In this document: positions 1 through 5,669 of the stretch, one piece after another
How the letters are laid out: each line of letters starts with the position of its first letter
Position numbering within the stretch: the first letter of the stretch is position 1
Origin: Deltaproteobacteria bacterium UBA796
GTDB lineage: Bacteria; Myxococcota_A; UBA796
DNA: 9,133 bases
Direction of reading: 5' to 3'
Assembly (NCBI GenBank): GCA_002296975.1
Contig: DBIS01000285.1
Coordinates: 1 to 9,133 of the forward strand
Translations under genes and position numbers: made by a program
The notes under the pieces: generated by a model
The model's input: only the letters and a program-made list of their open reading frames with translations
What the model was told of the DNA's origin: nothing
The model's database searches: none

Positions 1-54
1 TTATTTGCCGGTTGAACGCGGTTTGTCAAGGCAGATTCGGCTCCCGTCGTTCAT
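1..54 (-). CDS. Possible 17-residue ORF coupled to the rho-like gene
   Basis: Starts with an ATG that overlaps the TGA of the upstream Rho-like gene in an ATGA arrangement, the classic geometry for translational coupling, and runs 17 codons to a TAA at the very first base of the window. The peptide is short, polar and basic at its end (last residues RSTGK), with no recognisable domain, signal peptide or membrane segment. There is no independent Shine-Dalgarno beyond what lies inside the end of the upstream gene. An ATGA overlap with so short an ORF can easily arise by chance, so this is a weak call. It could also be the degraded remains of a longer Rho C-terminus after a frameshift, but the residues do not resemble the end of Rho. 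Confidence 0.15.
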   Translation of the reverse strand: MNDGSRICLDKPRSTGK

Positions 55-1253
55 TCGATCGCTTTTTTTGCCGTGGCCATATCCTGAACCACATCACCAC
101 TGAGCGCCTTGCGCAGCCCTTGGACCACCTCCAACTCTGCGGGAGACAGATAATTCTCATGGGCGCGTGTGCGACTCTGCCGCAAATCGAAGGCGGGATA
201 TTGACCGGCATCATCAAGCCCGAGATCGATACGGATGACACCGTTCGCGGCTCCAATGAGGTCCTCGATGACCACATCGTCGAAGGTGGAACCCGACAAC
301 AACGTGGCGAAAAGGGTCAAGCTACCCCCCTCCTCTAAGCATCTGGCAGCCCCAAATACCCGCCGAACACACTGCAACGCCGTGATGTCGACCAAAGAGC
401 TCATCAACTTGCCACCGACCGGCGTGCTCGAATGCGAAGCCCGTGCCAAACGTGAGAGTGAATCGACAAAAAGAACGACGTCTTCACCCTGCTCGGCAAG
501 GCGCTTTGCGCGCTCTATGGCCATATCTGTGACCTGCACATGCCGCTCAGTCGGCTCATCGAATGTCGAAAAGAGGACTTGAGCGTCGACTTTACTGCGC
601 ACCTGAGTGACCTCTTCTGGACGTTCGTCCAGCAACAACATCAACACCACAGCCTTGGGATGGTTTGAGCGAATCCCATGAATTAAATCGGAATACAGCG
701 CCAACCGATCTGTGGAGGCCGGTGCCACGACAGCCACACGCTGACCGAAACCTATCGGCAGGTAGTGATCCACCAGCGCGGCAGCCACGTTTCCAACACC
801 ATTGGTAAACGCAATCCTGCGGTCTGCACGGATGGGGGTGAGCGCCTCAAAGATCGGCTTGGTCCGCATTCCAGAGGGCACCACTGCGTTGACGGTCTCA
901 ATCTTGATGAGCGCGAAGTAGCGTTCGCCCTCTTTGGGGCCGCGCACCTGACCCCCAACAAGATCCCCGGTGCGCAAATTAAAGCGACGGATCTGGCTGG
1001 GACTGACGTAGATGTCATCGGGACCTGGAAGGTAGTTACACTCGGTGGACCGCAAAAAGCCAAAACCATCAGGGAGGATCTCGAGCACGCCCTCTCCGTT
1101 GGCAGTCCCACCAACGCTTCCAGTGTTGCGCACAATCTCGAACACCAATTCGGCGCGCTTTAGATTGGCAGCGTTGTCGATGCCAATATCGTGGGCAGTT
1201 TTGACCAGCTCACTAATCGAGCGGCCACGCAAACTTGTAATGTCGATGGACAT
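51..1253 (-). CDS. Rho-family transcription termination factor paralogue, Walker A degenerate
   Basis: 400 residues (E. coli Rho has 419). Domains in order: Rho N-terminal helical domain (about 5-43), cold-shock-like RNA-binding domain (about 52-120) with the RNP motif DGFGFLRS near 62-69 and the conserved PDDIYVSPSQIRRFNLRTGD block, then the RecA-like ATPase domain (about 130-370). Compared with E. coli Rho from memory, DERPEEVT (209-216, catalytic Glu 210), the Walker B Asp 264 (FVDSLSRLAR), Q-loop Lys 282 and an Arg at 363 in the arginine-finger position are kept. The P-loop, APPKAGKT in E. coli, is APASTDRL here (177-184): the Gly, Lys and Thr that bind ATP phosphates are Asp, Arg and Leu. 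R-loop Lys 326 (T323 here) and Arg 353 also appear lost. The long open frame argues for a maintained but probably non-ATPase Rho relative, with a normal rho presumably elsewhere. The ATG at 1253 starts the conserved N-terminal domain; no clear Shine-Dalgarno precedes it. Not given the symbol rho because of the lost active site. Confidence 0.9.
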   Translation of the reverse strand: MSIDITSLRGRSISELVKTAHDIGIDNAANLKRAELVFEIVRNTGSVGGTANGEGVLEILPDGFGFLRSTECNYLPGPDDIYVSPSQIRRFNLRTGDLVGGQVRGPKEGERYFALIKIETVNAVVPSGMRTKPIFEALTPIRADRRIAFTNGVGNVAAALVDHYLPIGFGQRVAVVAPASTDRLALYSDLIHGIRSNHPKAVVLMLLLDERPEEVTQVRSKVDAQVLFSTFDEPTERHVQVTDMAIERAKRLAEQGEDVVLFVDSLSRLARASHSSTPVGGKLMSSLVDITALQCVRRVFGAARCLEEGGSLTLFATLLSGSTFDDVVIEDLIGAANGVIRIDLGLDDAGQYPAFDLRQSRTRAHENYLSPAELEVVQGLRKALSGDVVQDMATAKKAIE

Positions 1254-1312
1254 GGTGATTTAGCGGGGAGAGGGGGTAGAGGATCGGGTGACCTGGAGAA
1301 ATCAGGCCGGGG
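1254..1312 (-). promoter_or_regulatory. C-rich, SD-less leader of the rho-like gene
   Basis: On the minus strand the roughly 60 nt before the start codon are pyrimidine-rich, with runs such as CCTCTACCCCCTCTCCCC (about 1265-1282) and almost no G there. No purine-rich ribosome-binding site is visible. Rho's primary RNA site binds YC dinucleotides, and rho genes are known to autoregulate through termination in their leader. A C-rich, G-poor tract directly before a Rho-family gene therefore fits a rut-like element. Functional assignment is inference. Confidence 0.3.
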
Positions 1313-1318
1313 AACACG

Positions 1319-1347
1319 ATTCTAACGGTATCCATTCGTGCTGTCTT
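1319..1347 (-). promoter_or_regulatory. Candidate sigma-70-type promoter for the rho-like gene
   Basis: On the minus strand AAGACA (1347-1342; four of six match TTGACA) is followed after exactly 17 nt by TAGAAT (1324-1319; five of six match TATAAT). Initiation about 7 nt downstream would give a leader of about 60 nt to the ATG at 1253. This is the best pair I found by eye in the upstream region; no experimental or comparative support is available. Confidence 0.35.
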
Positions 1348-1720
1348 GGTCACTGTGGAAATTCCGATCCTCCCCCGCCAATTGGGATCCATATTTCCCG
1401 AAAGGAACCGGCCGTCTCATACCATCAACTATCTGTTTTAACTGAAGAAAAATAAGCACCATCACAGGAATGGCCACCTGAAGCCAGTCTATGGAAAACC
1501 GAGTGTGAAATTTGGATCCCACACTGGTTTTCCATAAACGCTGTACGTCTTCGCTGAGCAAAGTTGGCACGGTGTGTGCAATACATCTTGGCAGCTTCGG
1601 TAATCCCGGGCTGAACCGAGAAATCGGATCAGAGTGAATCACTTTCGGGTGGCGCATTCATCAGATCTTTGACGTTAAAAACCCCAAGAAGGTCGGCGGT
1701 TCCACACCGGCACCCCCTGC
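1348..1720. other. Intergenic stretch without a credible gene
   Basis: Between the rho-like promoter candidate and the first clear hairpin of the structured RNA I see no gene with a convincing start and family resemblance. Contents: a small hairpin whose loop reads UUCG on the minus strand (1394-1407), the 17-bp inverted repeat at 1490-1536, and a TTGACG hexamer on the plus strand (1669-1674) with no acceptable -10 at normal spacing. The promoter of the plus-strand RNA should be in or near here but I could not place it. A 111-codon minus-strand ORF (1322-1657) with one hydrophobic stretch is not convincing. Confidence 0.5.
1490..1536. repeat. 17-bp inverted repeat / strong hairpin
   Basis: Arms TATGGAAAACC (1490-1500) and GGTTTTCCATA (1526-1536) pair over 11 bp. 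After one unpaired G (1501), AGTGTG (1502-1507) pairs with CACACT (1520-1525) for 6 more. The 12-nt loop contains GGATCC. There is no T-run on either strand, so it is not a standard terminator. It lies between the rho-like promoter candidate and the structured RNA region. It could be an operator for a dimeric regulator, a cruciform, the 5' stem of the downstream RNA, or the remnant of a small mobile element. Confidence 0.6.
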
Positions 1721-2258
1721 TATACACCCTATCTTCGGATGCGGTGTATAACGAGAGGTCCACACCGTCTGCATCCCATCAAGCTTCGGCTTTTTGGACA
1801 ATATCCATCAGTCTTGACTGTGGACATTGCGGCAGGCAGTGGGTCTTAGGCAAAACGAGAAACTTTGATGCTTCATTTCGGTGATTCGGAAAAGTGGACG
1901 CTTTTGCAAACGCGATCAGGCTTAATGCCCGATTGCTGAAGACACGTGAATCCAACGCCACCTCGAACTGAAATGGCCTCTGTAGCGCACTCACCCAAAA
2001 ACAGGATTCCTTCGGGATCGGTAGACGGGCCGTGAAAAGCGCATGAGAGTCCAGCTCGGACAACTCAATGGCAGGCTGGCTTAGGTCGGCAGGCCGGCGG
2101 ATCGAATGTTCGCATTCGGTACGTCGCTGAAGGTACCCTCGGGCACCCAAAGCTGGGACGATCTTGTTTCGACAAGACATGGCAGACACCTCGGTGAATG
2201 CTCGTCCAGGGAGCGATCACCTCGGTGAGCGAGACCCAGAATTTCACCGCTACGGCGG
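1721..2258 (+). other. 5' module of the structured RNA: UUCG-capped hairpins
   Basis: Best examples. 1721-1750: TATACACC pairs with GGTGTATA around a 2x2 internal loop and an ATC/GAT stem closed by UUCG. 1799-1829: three consecutive stems CAAT/ATTG, TCCA/TGGA and CAGT/ACTG with a CUUG loop. 1913-1935: eight pairs with one mismatch and a UUAAU loop. 2101-2120: ATCGAATG/CATTCGGT, eight pairs including one wobble, UUCG loop. 2162-2177: TCTTGT/ACAAGA with UUCG. 2247-2258: CCGC/GCGG with UACG. UUCG caps are very stable folding nuclei, and their recurrence is far from what random DNA gives. Confidence 0.6.
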
Positions 2259-2341
2259 ATAGATTCCGGAGTTGTCCAAATGGTATCAGAACGAGGGGAG
2301 CGCCTTGAAGGGGAACTAAGCCCAAGGGAGCATCGGGCGGC

Positions 2342-3136
2342 GTGTCAGTATTTTTATTGACGCATCGCAACGGACTCGATGGTGGAGCAAGGCCTTGAGG
2401 TCGAGATACCGGGCGCTGGAAACAGCGTACGGGACAACGGCGAGAAGGCAACGACTGCGGTGACGCAGCACGGCTACCAGCGAGGGGAATGCTTCGAAGG
2501 GTGTGAGGTGCGGGCCTGAGAAAGGTTCAGAGGACCAACCCATGTGGCGACACAGGGGAAGGGATACTGGACCGGAAACGGCCCGAACCCCATGGCTGGC
2601 TGCAGGGCGAAACAAACCTGCAGAACAGTTTGCGGAGTAAACCGCCGAAGTCGGGAGGAACGACATGGGCGGAAGGTGTCTTGTGCTTGGCAGCACAAGG
2701 CCAAAGGGAGCTCTTCTTCGGAAGAACGACTGGGACCGGACGCGAATTGTGAATGTCAGCGGAGGGGCGATCTTTGGAAAACCACAAGAGAGGAAGTTCG
2801 GACGATTTACCGGACGCTCACTGAGTCGAAAGACCAGTCGGGCGGATGGCGATGAAAACGAACCGCACAAACCGGACCGCGTCTTTGAAGACGAGGTGAA
2901 GGAGAGAGGGTAGCGGTAAATGAGCAATCATCCATACCGCCTCGGAACCGGCAAAGCCTCGAAGGCCGAACGTACAGCGTTCAAGGCCAAGGGGGCATGT
3001 AGCAAAAACCAACAGAGCTGCACCTGGAAACGAGGAAGATGAAAGACGAAACACTTCGGTGGATCGTTCAGCATCAGCCACCTTGAATTCCCCGCCAACG
3101 TCAAGAAAGGCCGACCGCTCCATTTGGAGCCTGGCC
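2342..3136 (+). other. 3' module of the structured RNA: GNRA-capped and long hairpins
   Basis: Best examples. 2342-2363: nine pairs with a UUUU loop. 2409-2432: CGCTG/CAGCG with GAAA, then an outer CCG/CGG. 2455-2468: CTGCG/CGCAG with GUGA. 2600-2623: CTGCAGG/CCTGCAG with a 10-nt A-rich loop. 2678-2701: GTCTTGTGCT pairs with AGCACAAGGC (ten pairs, one wobble), loop UGGC. 2820-2838: ACTG/CAGT and GTC/GAC around a bulged A, loop GAAA. 2876-2897: ACC/GGT and CGTCT/AGACG with a G.A mismatch, loop UUGA. 2913-2940: GCGGTA/TACCGC enclosing ATGA/TCAT with GCAA. 2964-2988: GGCC/GGCC and GAACG/CGTTC. 3109-3136: GGCC/GGCC enclosing GCTCC/GGAGC. GNRA loops commonly dock into receptors, so a compact tertiary fold is likely. 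Confidence 0.6.
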
Positions 3137-3195
3137 ATCCGGCAGTCAAGCGTAAACCTTTGAAGTGACCCCATGGGATTTTCGAAAGCATACTT

Positions 3196-3226
3196 CACCC
3201 CGTCGATCGCAAGATCGGCGGGGTGT
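3196..3226 (+). terminator. Terminal GCAA hairpin, possible 3' end of the structured RNA
   Basis: CACCCCGTCGATC (3196-3208) pairs with GATCGGCGGGGTG (3213-3225): 13 pairs with one G.U, closed by a GCAA tetraloop. The only T-rich tract, TCTTTT, begins about 7 nt later (near 3233), too far for a textbook intrinsic terminator. It may be a weak terminator or a protective 3' stem left after processing. It has no T-run on the minus strand. Confidence 0.5.
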
Positions 3227-3283
3227 CGTGCGTCTTTTGATGGGGATCGAAAGTCGCAGGGAGACCTCTGGTGCAGGGGCGCC

Positions 3284-3315
3284 CAAAAAAAACGCCGGCT
3301 CTCGGGCCGGCGTTT
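3284..3315 (-). terminator. Intrinsic terminator of the E1 gene
   Basis: Read on the minus strand, AACGCCGGC (3314-3306) pairs with GCCGGCGTT (3299-3291) around a 6-nt loop, followed directly by eight Ts (3292-3285, the first two shared with the stem). It lies about 20 nt after the E1 stop codon at 3337. On the plus strand only three Ts follow, so it would be weak as a stop for the structured RNA. The 3227-3283 interval holds no gene that I can see. Confidence 0.85.
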
Positions 3316-3336
3316 CCATTGGATCTGAACAACCCA

Positions 3337-5532
3337 TCAATTCATAAAATACCGCGGTGGAATGAATGACACGGTGGCCTCCCCGCTGACCTGTGTATTC
3401 ATCACCTTCTTGGCACCCTCTACGATATCCCCTGCAGTCAAGATGGTGGCATCCTCCAGGATTAACGACTGAGCGATGCCTGGAATGTTCTTTTGACCCA
3501 AAGCCAAGGTGGGAATGCCTGGGAAGCGTTCAACAACAGGCCCCTGTATGGCCCGCACAAACCCGGCGAAAGCACGGTCCTCTGAGGCTACCACCAAACG
3601 CCCGGTTTTTTCACAACTGGCCATGACCGTTTCGAGATCCGGCGGCACCAGCGTTCTAAGGTCGATAACCTCTACATCGATGCCCGCTTGGGCCAGTGTA
3701 TTCGCGGCCTCCATGCTGGTGTGAACCGCACGCCCCCAAGAAACGATGGTCAAATCACTGCCGCTTCGGCGAATCGCCGCCTTGCTAAACGGCACCCGCA
3801 CATCGCTTGGAATGTGTGGGATCTCACCGCGCATCAGACCCTTCCGCAACTTGGAAATATCCTCATCGCCTTGAGGCTCTTCAGGAAAGGCGGGCCCTAA
3901 AGACTGACGGTACATCCATTTTGGCTCGAGCACCAACACCGGACCACCATAATCTGCAGCGGTCTTCAACAGACCAAAAGCGTCAAAGCTGGTGGACGGC
4001 ATCAAGATGACCAAGCCGGGGATGGACGAAAAGTAGCCATCAAGGCTCATGGAATGGTAGACCGCCCCGCCACCAAAAGGGTCAACCGGGGTTCGCATGA
4101 TGGTGCGGAAATTCGCGTTTCCGTTGGTACACCAATACAAGTTCCCCATGTGGACGAACCAATGAAAGGCGTTCAATGCGTAGTCTCCGAACTGAACCTC
4201 GGGCAACATGATTAGGTCTTTGTGCAGACCTGCCCCACAGGCCACACCCATAATCAGCGGTTCGTTAAGCGGTGCATCAATGATGCGGTCCGGCCAACTC
4301 TTCTTGAGCCCTGCTGTGGCTTGCATAACCCCACCCAAACGCCCGACATCTTGACCCAAAATCACGCCCTGCTTTTCTTCAAGGATTTGGGACAAGGCCG
4401 CACGAATCGCACCGGCGTAGGTAATATTCGTGGTCCCCTCACCCGCTCGCTCTTCCACCACGGGAAAGGGCGCCATCCGGTTTTCATGAATGCTTTCAGG
4501 TGGTGGGTCTGGCTCGGCACGGACCTGCGCCAAAATCTCCTTGATCAGTTCGTCTTCTCCTGACATCACCGTGCCCAAGGCGTGGTGGGCGAAGAAATCC
4601 CGACCGCTGCCTTCAATACGCTGCATGATATCGTCGGCTTTAAGCACCCCCCGATCAACCAATGCCTCACCAAAGCGAAGCAATGGGTCGTCTTGACCCA
4701 AGTCGAAGGTCACATCTGCGGCCGAGCTGTGGCCGTTAAAGCGGGGCAGCGAATGCACATGCATAAACACTGGCTTTTGAGACTCTGATATGTACTGAAA
4801 TGCGGCGTACATCGTATTGTACACATCCCAAAAATCACGCCCGTCGCAACTGAAGTGCCGCAGGCCAAACGCCTCGGCATAAGCCTTGAAGTCCTTGATC
4901 CCGCGCCCCTCCTCAGGGTTGGTTGAGATCGCGATGCCATTGTCTGTCACCATCAACATGGTGGGCAGGCTCCACACACTCAAAGCGTTCATCGCGTCGT
5001 GAAGATCGCCCTCTGCAGTGGTGCCATCGCCAATAATCCCGATGGTAATACCATCTTCGATGCCCTTGACCTTAAGCCCCAGCGCATAGCCCGCGGCCTT
5101 GCCCAACTGCATGCCCACAGGTGACTGAACTGGCAAGATGCCCACGTCCTCCATCACCAAGTGGTAAACCATCTGACGGCCCCGGCTCATGGTGTCAGTG
5201 TCTTTAGAAAACTGCTGCCGAAGCACATCGAGAGAGAAGTTCTCCCGCCCGTTCAGCTCGCACCACATGGAGCAAAGCGCACCAGACCGGTAATGTGGGA
5301 TCATCCCGAAATGAGACACATCCGCGACATGCTTGGAGAGTGCTAGGGCCGTTGCTGTGCCGTGAATTTCCTCTCCTGGCCCCCAAATCGCGAACTTGAC
5401 TTCACCCCGAGACACCAAGCGGACAATATGCTCCTCGAGAGCCCGAGAGCGAGTGCCCACCTTATAGGCCAGACGTAGCTCTTCTGCGCTCGGCTCTGGG
5501 ATTGCGTTTACCACCAGCTTTGGCTTGCTCAT
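3337..5532 (-). CDS. Fused alpha/beta 2-oxoacid dehydrogenase E1 (BCKDH/pyruvate dehydrogenase type)
   Basis: 731 residues combining both subunits of the thiamine-diphosphate-dependent E1 that decarboxylates a 2-oxoacid and acylates the lipoyl group of E2. Residues about 1-340 are the E1-alpha domain, with HYRSG at 80-84, a MSRGRQM block at 115-121, and the TPP/Mg motif from GDG (168-170) to DN (197-198), at classical spacing. A charged, proline-rich linker (about 340-365) leads to the E1-beta domain (366-731), with ILGQDVG, APLNEPLI (Glu 424 in the position that activates TPP), LPEVQFGDY, and the C-terminal transketolase-C motif VIDLRTLVPPD. Single-chain E1 enzymes of this kind are often annotated as 2-oxoisovalerate dehydrogenase; branched-chain, pyruvate or another substrate cannot be fixed from sequence. 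The ATG at 5532 is chosen because AGGAG sits 7 nt upstream and the E1 fold starts there; the open frame runs on to 5988 but that overlaps gpmI. No E2 or E3 gene is in the window. Confidence 0.93.
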   Translation of the reverse strand: MSKPKLVVNAIPEPSAEELRLAYKVGTRSRALEEHIVRLVSRGEVKFAIWGPGEEIHGTATALALSKHVADVSHFGMIPHYRSGALCSMWCELNGRENFSLDVLRQQFSKDTDTMSRGRQMVYHLVMEDVGILPVQSPVGMQLGKAAGYALGLKVKGIEDGITIGIIGDGTTAEGDLHDAMNALSVWSLPTMLMVTDNGIAISTNPEEGRGIKDFKAYAEAFGLRHFSCDGRDFWDVYNTMYAAFQYISESQKPVFMHVHSLPRFNGHSSAADVTFDLGQDDPLLRFGEALVDRGVLKADDIMQRIEGSGRDFFAHHALGTVMSGEDELIKEILAQVRAEPDPPPESIHENRMAPFPVVEERAGEGTTNITYAGAIRAALSQILEEKQGVILGQDVGRLGGVMQATAGLKKSWPDRIIDAPLNEPLIMGVACGAGLHKDLIMLPEVQFGDYALNAFHWFVHMGNLYWCTNGNANFRTIMRTPVDPFGGGAVYHSMSLDGYFSSIPGLVILMPSTSFDAFGLLKTAADYGGPVLVLEPKWMYRQSLGPAFPEEPQGDEDISKLRKGLMRGEIPHIPSDVRVPFSKAAIRRSGSDLTIVSWGRAVHTSMEAANTLAQAGIDVEVIDLRTLVPPDLETVMASCEKTGRLVVASEDRAFAGFVRAIQGPVVERFPGIPTLALGQKNIPGIAQSLILEDATILTAGDIVEGAKKVMNTQVSGEATVSFIPPRYFMN

Positions 5533-5669
5533 CGTTACACTCCTAGTTGGTCGAAACAGCGATGGGCTGATGTGCCCTCCCCCGAAAACCTCTTCGTCCC
5601 CGCAACTAACACAACAGACCACCTTCCACCCAAACGAACACCGAAGAACAGACCGGTTACGGAGCCCCC
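5533..5669. promoter_or_regulatory. Divergent intergenic region between E1 and gpmI
   Basis: 137 nt must hold the promoters for both the leftward E1 gene and the rightward gpmI-ltaE pair. The plus strand is rich in C and A, with few G. Clear ribosome-binding sites flank it: AGGAG before E1 (complement at about 5540-5544) and GGAG at 5661-5664 before gpmI. I found no convincing -35/-10 pair or operator palindrome on either strand. Confidence 0.5.

Larger units (their letters stand above)
1721..3226 (+). ncRNA. Putative giant structured non-coding RNA (unknown class)
   Basis: About 1.5 kb without a recognisable protein gene but packed with plus-strand hairpins. Boundaries are those of the outermost clear hairpins; the true 5' end may lie upstream. 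UUCG/UNCG-capped stems: 1721-1750, 1776-1797, 1873-1884, 2005-2019, 2101-2120, 2162-2177, 2247-2258 (UACG), 2712-2725, 3052-3061. GNRA-capped stems: 2409-2432 (GAAA), 2455-2468 (GUGA), 2539-2558 (GCGA), 2569-2584 (GAAA), 2820-2838 (GAAA), 2913-2940 (GCAA), 3023-3035 (GAAA), 3196-3225 (GCAA). Other strong stems: 1799-1829, 1913-1935, 2342-2363, 2600-2623, 2678-2701, 2796-2815, 2876-2897, 2964-2988, 3109-3136. GNRA loops read correctly only on the plus strand, which fixes orientation, and the plus strand is purine-rich from about 2300 on. I see no RNase P, tmRNA, SRP, rRNA or group I/II intron signature and no reverse transcriptase or nuclease gene nearby. Size and ornateness recall GOLLD, ROOL and OLE RNAs, but I cannot match it to any of them. 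Confidence 0.65.

Noticed and set aside
1322..1657. 111-codon minus-strand ORF with one hydrophobic stretch (LQVAIPVMVLIFLQL)
   Set aside because: No Shine-Dalgarno before its ATG, no family resemblance, and it spans the long inverted repeat and overlaps the rho-like promoter candidate.
1669..1697. TTGACG as -35 box of a plus-strand promoter for the RNA
   Set aside because: The bases 16-18 nt downstream (around GTCGGC) do not resemble a -10 box.
1776..1797. AAGC-UUCG-GCTT followed by TTT as an intrinsic terminator
   Set aside because: Only 4 bp in the core stem; it fits better as one of the structured-RNA hairpins with CCA/TGG outer pairing.
2788..2802. GAGGAAGTTCGGAC, reminiscent of the RNase P RNA GAGGAAAGTCCGGGC box
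   Set aside because: Several mismatches and no matching partner regions; the bases form their own hairpin (2796-2815).
2316..2927. 203-codon minus-strand ORF as a protein gene
   Set aside because: Composition is S/P/R-rich without a domain, and the opposite strand shows a dense set of tetraloop hairpins; explained better as the antisense of an RNA.
1721..3226. Group II intron
   Set aside because: No domain V-like AGC...GAAA...GTT hairpin near the 3' end, no GTGYG 5' boundary that I can place, and no reverse transcriptase gene. A degraded relative cannot be fully excluded.
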